Positions 1 to 8,525 of a stretch of DNA of 64,000 nt are shown here, in pieces (position 1 is the stretch's first letter; every line of letters begins with the position of its first letter). This stretch comes from Trueperella pyogenes. Its GTDB lineage: Bacteria > Actinomycetota > Actinomycetes > Actinomycetales > Actinomycetaceae. A model generated the notes under the pieces. It did no database searches and was not told the origin of the DNA. It saw nothing but the letters and a program-made list of their open reading frames with translations. Location: assembly GCF_900460345.1 (NCBI RefSeq), contig NZ_UHHW01000002.1:186001-250000 (forward strand), given 5' to 3'. A program made the translations under genes and the position numbers.

Positions 1-573
1 GTAAACGGTGGTGACGCCGAGCGAGCGTTGTAGCGAGGCGATCTGTGTGCGGGTCTGAACGCGGAGCTTGGCGTCCAAATTCGACAGCGGCTCGTCCATG
101 AGGAAGACCTGCGGCTTACGGACGATGGCGCGACCCATGGCGACGCGCTGACGCTGGCCACCGGAGAGTGCCTTTGGCTTGCGATCGAGGTACTGGGTCA
201 AGTCGAGGATCTTGGCTGCTTCCTCGACGCGCTGACGGATAACTTCCTTCTTCTCGCCGGCGATCTTGAGGGCGAAGCCCATGTTGTCCGCAACAGTCAT
301 GTGCGGGTAGAGGGCGTAGTTCTGGAAGACCATGGCGATGTCACGGTCCTTAGGGGAGACGTCGGTGACGTCGCGATCGCCAATGTAGATGCGGCCGGAG
401 TTGACGTCCTCAAGGCCCGCGAGCATGCGTAGCGAGGTGGACTTACCGCAGCCCGAGGGGCCGACGAGCACGAGGAATTCCCCGTCCTTAATCTCGAGAT
501 TAAGTGCATCAACTGCGGGAGTGGTTGCTCCGGGGTAGACGCGAGTAGCGTTTTCAAATGTAACAGTCGCCAT
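1..573 (-). CDS. Sugar ABC transporter ATP-binding protein, UgpC/MsmK type (5' part, cut by window edge)
   Basis: This is the cytoplasmic ATPase subunit of a carbohydrate importer; in actinobacteria one such MsiK-like ATPase often energises several sugar permeases. The first 191 residues are visible. Walker A reads GPSGCGKST, followed by the Q-loop ([14 protein letters not shown]), the signature [14 protein letters not shown] and Walker B ([12 protein letters not shown]), all canonical for the MalK/UgpC group. The start is the ATG at 571-573. The regulatory C-terminal OB-type domain lies beyond the window, so substrate and regulation cannot be read. Family assignment is firm; the exact symbol is not. 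Confidence 0.95.
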   Translation of the reverse strand, partial: MATVTFENATRVYPGATTPAVDALNLEIKDGEFLVLVGPSGCGKSTSLRMLAGLEDVNSGRIYIGDRDVTDVSPKDRDIAMVFQNYALYPHMTVADNMGFALKIAGEKKEVIRQRVEEAAKILDLTQYLDRKPKALSGGQRQRVAMGRAIVRKPQVFLMDEPLSNLDAKLRVQTRTQIASLQRSLGVTTVY

Positions 574-591
574 TATTCATGGTTCCCTTCA

Positions 592-650
592 CCGGCAGGT
601 ACGTGCCGGACGATCCGTCGTGAAAGGTGTCAGTGTGTCGCCTCTGACAC
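592..650 (-). promoter_or_regulatory. Inverted repeats in the leader of the sugar ABC ATPase gene
   Basis: Two inverted repeats lie just upstream of the start codon. One is a 6-bp stem CCGGCA/TGCCGG at 592-609. The other has 7-bp arms GTGTCAG/CTGACAC at 627-633 and 644-650 with a 10-nt spacer. The first would form a short hairpin in the 5' UTR; the second has the form of a dimeric repressor site. Function is inferred from position only. Confidence 0.35.
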
Positions 651-831
651 AATGCCGACCTCAGCGTCGACATCGCTAACATTGTTCCACATTTGGGAGC
701 CTGTAGGATGGATTTGTGAGAAATTCGTAAGACGATTTCGTCACGACGCCGCTAGCGGCATGAAACAGTGGCATGGACAAGCTGGACGCGTGTAGAACTG
801 CGCGCGTGAACTTTAGGGCAGGGAGGTGGTC

Positions 832-2370
832 ATGCGAGAGCGATCTATGATCGGCGGTTACCGGATTGTGGAGAGGATTGGATCCGGTGGCATGTCCACC
901 GTCTACCGGGCTATCGACGCCGAAGGGCGCGCCGTCGCCCTCAAACTCCTCCACCCCGAACTGGCAGCTGACCCGCTCTCGCGTGCGCGCCTGCGCCGCG
1001 AGGTGGCAATGCTGCAGCGCGTGAAAAGCCCATATGTGGCCCAGATCCTGGATGCGGAGACGGACGAGGAGGAGATTTTCGTCGTTACCGAACTGATCGA
1101 GGGCCCCACTCTTGATCGAGACGTCCGCGATTCGGGCCATTACACGGGCGGCGACCTCGTAGAGCTTGGCCAGGAGCTCGCTGCGGCGCTCAACGCCATT
1201 CACGACGCGGGTATTCTCCACCGCGACCTCAAGCCGTCTAACGTCATGATGGGCGCCGACGGCCCGATCCTCATTGACTTCGGCATCGCCCAACTCGGCG
1301 ACGACCTGCGCATGACCCAAACTGGCTCCCTCGCCCACACGCCCGGCTTCTGCGATCCGGTCGTCATCCGCGGCTCGGCACCCGATACCGACGCCGACTG
1401 GTGGGCCCTCGCCGCCGTCCTCGCCTATGCCGCGACTGGCAGGGCGCCCTTCGGCGTCGGCAACTCGCCCGCTGTCATGCATCGGGTTCTGGAGGGAGAT
1501 GCTGATCTGCCTGGTCTGACCGTTGCCGCCGCAGAAGCCTTCCGGTCTGCCCTGTCCCCGCGCCGCGCGGAACGCATCAGTTTTGCCGAGCTGCTAGCGG
1601 TCCTGGACGGTCAGGATGATGCCCAACTCGCCGAACCCACGGTCACCTATCCTCCTGCGGACGCCGAGCTCACGGTCACCTATCCTCCTGCGGACGCCGA
1701 GCCCACAAGGGTCGTTCCTGCACCACCCGTTAATGCGCCACTGACTCGCACCTCCGTCTTTGACCGTCCGGAATTCACCAACCCGCCGCCCGTTGAGCAC
1801 CCGGACATTCCCGTCGCCGAGAGCCTGCCGGAGTGGGCTATTCCCCCTCGGTACGCACGCCTGCAAGTGTTTGCTGCCTCCATAGTCGTCGCGATCTTTG
1901 CCCTGGTCCAGCCAATGGAGTCGGCGTTTGTGATGTCCGTGTCGATCGTGGCGCTGTCATGGTTGGGAGGAGCACAGCGCGACCTTAAGGACAGGCGCCT
2001 ACGCAACGGGGGCGCCTATGCGGGCGACGTCGCAGGCGCGCTGCTGCGGGCACCCTTGACGCTCTTGGGAGCGATCCTGAGAAGCGCGGTGTCGGTAGCG
2101 GTGGGCGCCGGAGTTGGCTGGACGACGGCGTCGGCGTTGGGCCTTTTCACGCATCTACAGCCCCCGGTGATCTATGCGGCGAGTGTGTACCTGGCGATGG
2201 TGGTTGCATGGTTTATGGGGACGAATTCGAATGGGCGCGAGGGCGCACGCTACCTCATGGAGGGCATTGCGCCTACGGTCGGGTATCGCCTGTTCTGGTT
2301 CGCGATTACGCTGATGGTGGGACTGGCGGCGGTTGTCGTTGTCAGTCAGGCCAATGTCGCGGTAATTTAG
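832..2370 (+). CDS. Membrane-anchored Ser/Thr protein kinase (PknB-like)
   Basis: A Hanks-type kinase with an N-terminal catalytic domain (about residues 5-260): glycine loop IGSGGMSTVYRA, catalytic loop HRDLKPSNVMM and DFG (IDFGIAQ) are all intact, so an active kinase is expected. A Pro/Thr-rich linker follows, containing a duplicated 11-residue unit (TVTYPPADAE). The C-terminal 150 residues hold several hydrophobic segments, so the protein is a multi-pass membrane kinase without the PASTA repeats typical of PknB. I chose the ATG at 832 because GGAGG at 822-826 is at good spacing; an in-frame GTG at 826 overlaps that ribosome site. It has its own promoter region and no operon partner; substrates are unknown. 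Confidence 0.9.
   Translation: MRERSMIGGYRIVERIGSGGMSTVYRAIDAEGRAVALKLLHPELAADPLSRARLRREVAMLQRVKSPYVAQILDAETDEEEIFVVTELIEGPTLDRDVRDSGHYTGGDLVELGQELAAALNAIHDAGILHRDLKPSNVMMGADGPILIDFGIAQLGDDLRMTQTGSLAHTPGFCDPVVIRGSAPDTDADWWALAAVLAYAATGRAPFGVGNSPAVMHRVLEGDADLPGLTVAAAEAFRSALSPRRAERISFAELLAVLDGQDDAQLAEPTVTYPPADAELTVTYPPADAEPTRVVPAPPVNAPLTRTSVFDRPEFTNPPPVEHPDIPVAESLPEWAIPPRYARLQVFAASIVVAIFALVQPMESAFVMSVSIVALSWLGGAQRDLKDRRLRNGGAYAGDVAGALLRAPLTLLGAILRSAVSVAVGAGVGWTTASALGLFTHLQPPVIYAASVYLAMVVAWFMGTNSNGREGARYLMEGIAPTVGYRLFWFAITLMVGLAAVVVVSQANVAVI
1638..1702 (+). repeat. 33-bp tandem duplication inside the kinase linker
   Basis: A 32-bp sequence starting CACGGTCACCTATCC is present at 1638-1669 and again at 1671-1702, identical in both copies with a period of 33 bp. 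It encodes two copies of the unit TVTYPPADAE in the Pro/Thr-rich linker between kinase and membrane domains. The in-frame period means copy number can change without disrupting the gene. Confidence 0.85.
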
Positions 2371-2442
2371 AGTTCAATAAATGGTGAATGTGTAACGTAC
2401 CTGTGGTTGAATTTCAACAGGAACCGACTCGAAAGAGGAAAC

Positions 2443-3267
2443 ATGGCAACGAAGGACAACGCCCAACCCGCCACAAAAAAGGAGCGCCGCGAAGCTGCGC
2501 GAGAGAAGGCGCGTATCCTGCGTGAGCAGGAAGCCAAACGCCGACGCCGCAACAAGGCCCTCATGATCGGCGCAGCCGTGCTCGTGCTGGCTCTCATCAT
2601 CTTTGCCATCGTGCAGATCGTCGGCAAAACGAACTCCGCAGACGACAATTACAAGGGCACCGCTCGGGCTGCGAAGCTGGCGAATGTGACTGACGACTAC
2701 GGCATCGACGTCAATGCTGAGGGTGTTGCCGGCAAAGTTGTGGACGGAGCCGGCGTGCTTTCTGTCTACTCTGACTACACCTGTGGCGGGTGCATCAACC
2801 TGGAAAACCAGTTCGCCGACACCTACCATGCGAAAGCCAAAGAGGGCAGCCTCTCCGTTCGCCTTTACCCCGTGGCCACCCTCAGTAACGCCGTCTCCGA
2901 TAATGCAACGGCAGCCATGTTCTACGTAGCCACCTACGCGCCTGAGCAGGCATGGGCCTACAACGACGCGCTCTTCAAACGGACCGCAGATGCTGTCTCG
3001 CGCCGCGGCTCGGCTCCGACTGTGGCAGACTTCGCAGACATCGCCGCGAAAGTAGGTGTGCCGACTGATGTGGTCAACGACCTCCCTGCGTCGGTATCCT
3101 CCGAAGAATGGAAAGCCGTGGCAACGGCAGCCACCGAATCCTTCCGCCAGAAGGGCTACACCGCCACCCCAACCCTCGAGGTCAATGGCAAAGTCAATGA
3201 CTCGTGGTTGAAGGGTGGAGACATCATGGCCGTCATCCAGTCCGCAATCGACGCCGGGGCGAAGTAA
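2443..3267 (+). CDS. Membrane-tethered DsbA-like thioredoxin-fold protein
   Basis: A probable extracytoplasmic thiol oxidoreductase. A strongly basic N-terminus (KKERREAAREKARILREQEAKRR region) precedes one transmembrane segment (ALMIGAAVLVLALIIFAIVQIV, about residues 43-65), leaving the rest outside the cell. The redox motif is C-G-G-C in the context YSDYTCGGC, the place where DsbA-type proteins carry CPYC/CPHC. The cis-Pro loop region is TPTLEVNGK. The start ATG at 2443 has GAAAGAGG in front; an upstream in-frame ATG at 2407 lacks a site. Length (274 residues) fits actinobacterial DsbA/MauG-associated thioredoxin_4 proteins. Partner oxidase (VKOR/DsbB) is not visible here. Confidence 0.85.
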   Translation: MATKDNAQPATKKERREAAREKARILREQEAKRRRRNKALMIGAAVLVLALIIFAIVQIVGKTNSADDNYKGTARAAKLANVTDDYGIDVNAEGVAGKVVDGAGVLSVYSDYTCGGCINLENQFADTYHAKAKEGSLSVRLYPVATLSNAVSDNATAAMFYVATYAPEQAWAYNDALFKRTADAVSRRGSAPTVADFADIAAKVGVPTDVVNDLPASVSSEEWKAVATAATESFRQKGYTATPTLEVNGKVNDSWLKGGDIMAVIQSAIDAGAK

Positions 3268-3365
3268 ACACGCACCATGTGCCTACATGCTTTGTCATTC
3301 CTGGCACTGATCTGGCACACTTAGATCGTTCGGCGTTTACTGATCGTCAAGTACGCGCCGGGCAG

Positions 3366-3441
3366 GCCTCCTTAGCTCAGTTGGTAGAGCAACGCTCTTG
3401 TAAAGCGTAGGTCGTCAGTTCGAGTCTGACAGGGGGCTCCA
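3366..3441 (+). tRNA. tRNA-Thr (anticodon TGT)
   Basis: A complete cloverleaf: acceptor GCCTCCT/AGGGGGC with one wobble pair, anticodon stem ACGCT/AGCGT, loop CTTGTAA with anticodon TGT reading ACA, T-arm GTCAG/CTGAC around TTCGAGT, and an encoded CCA at 3439-3441. Lower-GC accessory genes begin immediately 3' of it, and the XRE gene on the other strand ends inside it. Confidence 0.95.
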
Positions 3442-3739
3442 CTTGTGGCTTCGACCCGGTGAGGGTTGAAGCCATTTTCTTTTGCTCGTTTGCGATGACT
3501 TCTGGTCTAAATAAGTCAGTGATGTCGACGTTCAAGATGGCGGCTGCACGCGCTAGGTCGGTTACGCTCCAGGCGGTCTTGCCAGCCAGCTTTCGTGATG
3601 TTGTGGGTATTGAGAGCCCAAGCCCAGCCGCGAGATCAGCTTGGTTGAGGCCACGTCGAAATAACCAAAAGCGTACTTGCTCTCCAATTAGGGTGTCGGC
3701 AGATGCCGATTCTGTAAAAACCTCATTTGCAACGCTCAT
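3377..3739 (-). CDS. XRE-family helix-turn-helix regulator ending inside the tRNA-Thr gene
   Basis: A 120-residue protein whose residues about 18-70 form a Cro/C1-type HTH (GLNQADLAAGLGLSIPTTSRK). The last 25 residues, from PPVRLELTTYALQ onward, are translated from the antisense strand of the tRNA-Thr gene and have no independent meaning as protein sequence. The usual explanation is that a mobile element inserted at the tRNA 3' end left its regulator running into the tRNA. The start ATG at 3737-3739 faces an AT-rich upstream region. Base composition is lower in GC than in core genes. Target unknown; likely a remnant of an integrated element. Confidence 0.65.
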   Translation of the reverse strand: MSVANEVFTESASADTLIGEQVRFWLFRRGLNQADLAAGLGLSIPTTSRKLAGKTAWSVTDLARAAAILNVDITDLFRPEVIANEQKKMASTLTGSKPQVEPPVRLELTTYALQERCSTN

Positions 3740-3858
3740 GAACTAATTGTCGCACATTGTTGCATTTAAAGCAATAAAAGCATGCTTGACTTTAAATAAT
3801 CTCACGACTACAGTTCGTTGCAGATCAAGTTGCATGAAATGCAAAATATTAGGGTGAG

Positions 3859-4035
3859 ATGATGAGGCTGTTGAGTACTGGTAAGGCGGCGGAGGCGTTC
3901 GATGTTACGTCGCAGACTGTTCCTCGTTGGATCGAAGGCGCCCATGACCGCAAAGACGGCCAGCGCATACTCGGGAAATTGACACCTATCGAATACGAAG
4001 CCATCATGAAACAAACCGCACCAATCGCAGCCTAA
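3859..4035 (+). CDS. Small excisionase-like HTH ORF with a transposase-like tail
   Basis: A 58-residue ORF. Its first half (LLSTGKAAEAFDVTSQTVPRWIE) resembles the winged-HTH of excisionase/MerR-type small proteins, with the typical pattern of a helix, then S-x-T-V-x-R-W. The second half (LTPIEYEAI followed by a short Ala-rich end) resembles the C-terminus of IS3-type transposases. It may be a chimera created by a deletion inside an insertion sequence, or a small DNA-binding protein. AGGGTGAG at 3851-3858 serves as the ribosome site. It lies 58 bp upstream of the ABC pair. Function is not established. Confidence 0.45.
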   Translation: MMRLLSTGKAAEAFDVTSQTVPRWIEGAHDRKDGQRILGKLTPIEYEAIMKQTAPIAA

Positions 4036-4093
4036 AATTGGCAGGAAAACTGTCAGCCATACCCACAGCAGATCCAAAGCAATAGGAGGGGCA

Positions 4094-4990
4094 ATGGAAA
4101 AGGTCGTTGATTGTCATGGCTTGAGTAAGACCTACCGGACAGGAACGGTGGCGCTCGATGGCCTTGAATTCTCCGTAGAAAAGGGTGCCATCCATGGGCT
4201 CGTGGGTAGAAATGGTGCCGGTAAGACTACGTTGATGAAGTGCCTATTCAATCTGATTCGACCCACATCCGGCACCATTAATGTATTCGGCCAACCTGCC
4301 GGGCTTATGGCCCATAATGTGGGTGGGTTGATTGAGATGCCTGCTTTCTACAATCACCTTAATGGAAGGCAAAATTTGGCCCTATTTGCTGGCTATTTTG
4401 GTGTGGACGGTGCTGAATGTGGGCGCATCCTCGAACTTGTTGGATTGGCTAATCGAGCTGGAGAAAAGGCCTCGCGATACTCTCTCGGTATGAAGCAGCG
4501 GCTCGGAATAGCCATTGCTCTCTTGGGTAAGCCCGAGTTGCTGATTCTTGATGAACCAGTTAATGGTCTGGATCCGCAGGCGATTGCGGAAACCAGAGAT
4601 TTGATGAGAACCCTTCGGGAGTCTGGAACCACAATCTTGCTTTCCAGCCATCTGCTAGGTGAGATTGAGCAAGTTTGCGATACCGTCACCGTCCTGGAGG
4701 CCGGCAAACTTGTGGCTACTGGCACACCAGGGCAGCTTCGTCAACAGTTCAACGGTCAGGCTCCATTCGAGTTGCAGGTGGGGGATCTGGCTAAGGCTTC
4801 GCAGCTATTGGGTGGCATGGGCGTCAAGGTTGAGGTCGAAGGATCAAGTCTTCTGGCCTATCTGCCGGAGGATATGGCTGCATCGGATCTGGTTAGGGCT
4901 CTAGTTAATGGGAATATCGAGGTCGGGTCCGTTAAACGACGGGACTCCCTAGAGGCCGCCTATCTGTCGATGACTCGGAAGGAGCAGTGA
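4094..4990 (+). CDS. ABC transporter ATP-binding protein (BcrA / lantibiotic-immunity type)
   Basis: The ATPase of a two-gene exporter. It has Walker A GRNGAGKTT, signature YSLGMKQRLGIA and Walker B LLILDEPVNGLD, then a 90-residue C-terminal extension typical of the BcrA/LanF group that removes peptide antibiotics or moves lipids at the membrane. The ribosome site AGGAGGGGC directly precedes ATG 4094. The permease gene begins one base after this gene's stop region, so the two are co-translated. Base composition is clearly lower in GC than in flanking core genes, consistent with transfer at the tRNA-Thr site. The substrate cannot be read from the sequence. Confidence 0.9.
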   Translation: MEKVVDCHGLSKTYRTGTVALDGLEFSVEKGAIHGLVGRNGAGKTTLMKCLFNLIRPTSGTINVFGQPAGLMAHNVGGLIEMPAFYNHLNGRQNLALFAGYFGVDGAECGRILELVGLANRAGEKASRYSLGMKQRLGIAIALLGKPELLILDEPVNGLDPQAIAETRDLMRTLRESGTTILLSSHLLGEIEQVCDTVTVLEAGKLVATGTPGQLRQQFNGQAPFELQVGDLAKASQLLGGMGVKVEVEGSSLLAYLPEDMAASDLVRALVNGNIEVGSVKRRDSLEAAYLSMTRKEQ

Positions 4991-4991
4991 G

Positions 4992-5873
4992 GTGAGTACT
5001 GTTAGCGTTCAGAAAAGCTCGTCAACAGATTTGTGGCAGATCGTTCGCACAGATGTGAAAGCGGCAAGCCTCAAGCCGGCAATTCGGATAACCGTGCTCA
5101 TCTGGGTTTTGCAGATCGTGATTTTTGCTTATGTAATTCCATACATCCTCTACCACACTGCGACCGATGCAATCGGGCTTGAAGCTGCTGAAGCTCTACG
5201 GGCAGGCCTCGACTTGTCGGTGTTGGGTGAATACGTGACTGCTTCTGTACCTCTATATGGCATTCCCGTTGGCGTGGTCGTGGGGGCCATCCTGGTCTGC
5301 AGCGACTACGAGTTAAAGACTTTGGGTGTGCTTTTGGCGAGAATCCCCAAGCGCTGGTGGCTTGGAGTTAGCCGATTAGTTACCATGGCGGTCGTCTCCT
5401 TGATTATGGCTTTGTGTTCTTTTATTGCAGCAGCTACTTGCTCCACTATTTTCACTGCTATTCAAGGCACGGAGTTCGGCTTTGATTTCGGCGGGACGAT
5501 GTTGGGTCTTGGTGCCACAACTCTCGGGCTCTTCTCATATGCAGTCTTGGGGTCTCTGTTCGGGTATCTGACCAGGTCGATCCTAGGTGCTGTGATGCTT
5601 GGTCTTGGTTGGACCTTCGGTATTGAAACGCTTGGTATTGGAATGTTGTCCGGATCTTCTGACTTCTTCAAATTCCTGCACGGGGTTACCTTGACTGGGA
5701 ATATTGGTTCACTTCCGACCGCGTTGGATAGAACTGCAGTGCTTAGTATCCAGCCTCAGCTCGGGGTTAACACGCTGCATTCAGGCTCAGTAGCATTGCT
5801 TTTCATAATTTGCTGGCTGGTAGTTTGCGCATCTGTGGGCATCTTTCTGCTGTGCAGAAGAGATGTATCCTAG
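4992..5873 (+). CDS. ABC transporter permease, partner of the preceding ATPase
   Basis: A 293-residue membrane protein with about six hydrophobic segments (for instance ITVLIWVLQIVIFAYVIPYIL near residue 33 and the last one LLFIICWLVVCASVGIFLLC). It matches the ABC-2 / LanEG-type permeases encoded directly behind BcrA-like ATPases. The start is a GTG at 4992, right behind the ATPase stop codon (4988-4990). No peptide precursor or sensor kinase lies next to it, so this is most likely a stand-alone immunity or lipid exporter. Its AT-richer composition matches the ATPase gene. Confidence 0.85.
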   Translation: MSTVSVQKSSSTDLWQIVRTDVKAASLKPAIRITVLIWVLQIVIFAYVIPYILYHTATDAIGLEAAEALRAGLDLSVLGEYVTASVPLYGIPVGVVVGAILVCSDYELKTLGVLLARIPKRWWLGVSRLVTMAVVSLIMALCSFIAAATCSTIFTAIQGTEFGFDFGGTMLGLGATTLGLFSYAVLGSLFGYLTRSILGAVMLGLGWTFGIETLGIGMLSGSSDFFKFLHGVTLTGNIGSLPTALDRTAVLSIQPQLGVNTLHSGSVALLFIICWLVVCASVGIFLLCRRDVS

Positions 5874-6213
5874 TAAATAACTCCCACTTCTGAGTCTGCC
5901 CCTGCCACGTGTCAGGGTCAGTATCATCGTCCTCCACGTGCTCATTGCGGTTGTCTCAATTGGGGCGGAAGAGTCGCAGCAGACCTTCCTTTGATGCGTC
6001 GACGGACGGGTTGGAGGGCAGCTCAGCCGAGTTAGTCTGAACTGTCTTAGGAACAAAACCTAGGACCAGCCACCACAAGACTTACAGACAGTTCACAGTC
6101 ACACAGTTAAATCCACAGCCCCACTAGCAGATACTGGGGGCAGGTCTTGGAAAACCAAGACCTGCCCCCAGTTATTCAGCTTTCGTGTCAGCGCTACTGC
6201 TTAATCACAGCCT
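5874..6213. other. 340-bp intergenic region
   Basis: No gene is recognisable here. The only strong structure is the long hairpin at 6133-6172, listed separately; the sequence before it does not code for anything I recognise. Confidence 0.6.
6133..6172. terminator. Bidirectional hairpin terminator between convergent genes
   Basis: A perfect 18-bp inverted repeat (arms beginning ACTGGGGGCAGG) with an AAAA loop. It lies between the ABC permease gene (+) and the surface-protein gene (-), which converge. It has no U-tract on either side, so it may terminate by structure alone, as is common in actinobacteria. Confidence 0.75.
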
Positions 6214-8244
6214 TTAGGCGTCGCGGCGGTGGCGTGCGGTGTAGCGTGAGGCGCCGAATAGGCCAGCGCCTCCGAGCAGGGCAAGGATGGAAGCTGTCAT
6301 CATGCCGTCAGTAGAGGCACCCGTGTGGGCAAGTGCGGCCTTCTTGGATGCATCAGCCTGTGCAACGACCGGAGCCTTGTCTGGAGCAGGCTTGACCACC
6401 TCAGGCTTGACCACTTCAGGTGCAGGATTTGGAGCTTCTGGCTGTGGCATCGGCGGCACGATGGGGGCGCATTCTGGCAGCCCGGAGGCCACCTCGTAAG
6501 CAACGCGCTTGGCATCGAGATCTTTTCGAGCCGCACCAACAGCCTTGTCCAAATCGGCAAGCTCACGCCCAGCATCATCGGCAGCATGACGAGCAGCATC
6601 AAGCTTAAGCGCGGCCTCAGCGCTCCCGGCCTTGGCCTTTTCGACAGCTTTTTCTGCCTCAGCGAGGGCCTTTTCCGCAAGCCCAACTTTGTTACCGAGT
6701 GCATCGGCGTCGCCTGCCTCAGCAGCAGCCTTATCTGCAGCTTTACTTGCCTTTTCAGCCTCGGCTGCGGTTTTTTCGGCTGTCTCGAAATCGGTTTGAG
6801 CTTTGGTTAGTGCGGTGTCTTTTTCGGCTGCGTCTTTTTCGGCAGTCTGAACTCTAGCGAATGCTGAAGCAACTTTCTTTTCGGCAGCCGGAACGTCTAG
6901 CTTGTTGAATTCTTTCAGTGCTTCTGCTTGAGCAGCTTTCGCGTTGGCGAGTTCTGTATCGGCTTTAACTGAAGCACTGTTTGCTGCATTGCGTGCTTTT
7001 TCGGCGTTGGCGAGTTCTGTATCGGCTTTAACTGAAGCACTGTTTGCTGCATTACGCGCCTTCTCGGCATCGGCTAGCTGATTTTTAGCAGCTTCAGCCT
7101 TCTGGAATGCTGAAGCAACCTTCTTCTCAGCAGCTGAAGCGTCCAGCTTATTAAATTCCTTCAGCACCTCTGCCTGCGCAGCCTTAGCAGCAGCGAGTTC
7201 TGTATCGGCTTTAACTGAGGCACTATTTGCTGCATTGCGTGCTTTTTCGGCGTTGGCGAGTTCTGTATCGGCTTTAACTGAGGCACTATTTGCTGCATTG
7301 CGTGCTTTTTCGGCGTTGGCTAGCTCTGTATCAGCCTTAACCGAGACCCTATTTGCCACATTACGCGCTTCCTCAGCAGCAATCAGCTTCTTCCTAGCGG
7401 CCTCAGCTTCCTGGAAAGCGACTCTTGCGGCCTTCTCCTTCTCATCCGAAGCATCTTGCCCATTCCCGCTATTAATGGCCTTCAGTGCTTCTGCCTTAGC
7501 AGCCTTGGCATCAGCGAATGTTTTCTCAGCTGCTTCGAAATCGGTTTGAGCTTTGGTTAGTGCGGCGTCTTTCTCGGCTGCGTCTTTTTCGGCTGTCTCG
7601 AAATCGGTTTGAGCTTTGGTTAGTGCGGTGTCTTTTTCGGCTGCGTCTTTTTCGGCAGTCTGAACTCTAGCGAATGCTGAAGCAACTTTCTTTTCGGCAG
7701 CCGGAACGTCTAGCTTGTTGAATTCTTTCAGTGCTTCTGCTTGAGCAGCTTTCGCGTTGGCGAGTTCTGTATCGGCTTTAACTGAAGCACTGTTTGCTGC
7801 ATTACGCGCCTTCTCAGTATCGGCCAACTTATTCTTGGCGGCTTCCCAAAGCTTAAGAGCCTTCTCAGCGGCTTTCTTGGCAGCAACGGCCTTTTCATAA
7901 TTATTCTTTGCCTGTTCGAGGGCTGCCTTCGAGTCAGCAACGGCCTTTTCGGCGGCAACAACTTTGTTACCGGCACCTAGGTCGGCCTTGACGGCATCGG
8001 CCAGCTTGGCCTGTGCATCGGCCAGGGCTTTTTGCAGTTCAGGAAGCTTTGCCTCAGTTGCGGCCAGACGATCCTTGGCCGCCTCGAGTGCAGCTTTTGC
8101 GGCTGCAACCTGGGTTTCTTTATCCTTTATCGAAATACACTTGGGCTGCTCCCCCCCGCGGGGCGCGGCGTTGGCAACAGCTGTACCGCTAGCAGAAACG
8201 ACGAGTGCGGCCGCCGCTATGCCTGCGAATGTGCGTGTGGACAT
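6214..8244 (-). CDS. Sortase-anchored Ala-rich coiled-coil surface protein (LAHTG sorting signal)
   Basis: A 676-residue cell-wall protein. A signal peptide (residues 1-26, ending ANAAP) is followed by about 530 residues of almost pure Ala/Lys/Glu/Asp heptad sequence, predicted to be a long coiled coil like streptococcal M proteins. A Pro-rich wall-spanning segment (PMPQPEAPNPAPEVVKPEVV) comes next, then LAHTG at 638-642, a hydrophobic stretch and the basic tail RHRRDA. LAxTG is the class E sortase motif of actinobacteria. The coil contains six copies of the unit SVKADTELA in 21-residue (three-heptad) modules. Its ligand is unknown; host or cell adhesion is an inference. Lower GC than neighbours. 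Confidence 0.9.
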   Translation of the reverse strand: MSTRTFAGIAAAALVVSASGTAVANAAPRGGEQPKCISIKDKETQVAAAKAALEAAKDRLAATEAKLPELQKALADAQAKLADAVKADLGAGNKVVAAEKAVADSKAALEQAKNNYEKAVAAKKAAEKALKLWEAAKNKLADTEKARNAANSASVKADTELANAKAAQAEALKEFNKLDVPAAEKKVASAFARVQTAEKDAAEKDTALTKAQTDFETAEKDAAEKDAALTKAQTDFEAAEKTFADAKAAKAEALKAINSGNGQDASDEKEKAARVAFQEAEAARKKLIAAEEARNVANRVSVKADTELANAEKARNAANSASVKADTELANAEKARNAANSASVKADTELAAAKAAQAEVLKEFNKLDASAAEKKVASAFQKAEAAKNQLADAEKARNAANSASVKADTELANAEKARNAANSASVKADTELANAKAAQAEALKEFNKLDVPAAEKKVASAFARVQTAEKDAAEKDTALTKAQTDFETAEKTAAEAEKASKAADKAAAEAGDADALGNKVGLAEKALAEAEKAVEKAKAGSAEAALKLDAARHAADDAGRELADLDKAVGAARKDLDAKRVAYEVASGLPECAPIVPPMPQPEAPNPAPEVVKPEVVKPAPDKAPVVAQADASKKAALAHTGASTDGMMTASILALLGGAGLFGASRYTARHRRDA
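6772..6990. repeat. 219-bp direct repeat, copy A (inside the surface-protein gene)
   Basis: This segment is identical, base for base, to 7585-7803. The offset is 813 bp, exactly 271 codons, so recombination between the copies would remove or add 271 residues in frame. It encodes the stretch running from a SVKADTELA module through the KEFNKLDVPAAEKK motif to TDFETAEK. Confidence 0.95.
7585..7803. repeat. 219-bp direct repeat, copy B (inside the surface-protein gene)
   Basis: The second copy of the 219-bp repeat, identical to 6772-6990. Between the copies lie further 63-bp modules (around 7010-7080 and 7200-7330), so the gene contains repeats at two scales. Confidence 0.95.
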
Positions 8245-8525
8245 ATTCTCCTCCAGAAATAGATACTAAATATCAGTCTCATGAAAGAAATGCGGCGTAA
8301 TTGGCGCACTCCTCCCACCCTCAACTGAACATAGCACTACTACCTACCAAAATCCACATACCTCATAATATTCACATAATTACTAACATCCCGCTTCGGC
8401 GTGTCGCGCGAATGCTTGGCTGTGAAAAGTCACCATGGGCTCGAATAGTCTCTTTTTGGCTAGTCATTCTGAACCGGTCGGCCGCACATGAATGAACGCT
8501 GCCAGCTTAAATTCGACGGGCGTGT

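Noticed and set aside
574-660. msiK RNA motif upstream of the sugar ABC ATPase gene
   Set aside because: Hairpins are present and the gene is of the right type, but I could not match them to the consensus from memory; a covariance-model search (Infernal against Rfam) would decide.
676-1482. 268-codon minus-strand ORF opposite the kinase gene
   Set aside because: It is the shadow of the kinase frame in high-GC DNA; the plus-strand product has all kinase motifs.
6214-8244. The repeats in the surface-protein gene as a CRISPR array
   Set aside because: The repeats are coding, in frame and tandem with no spacers of constant length.
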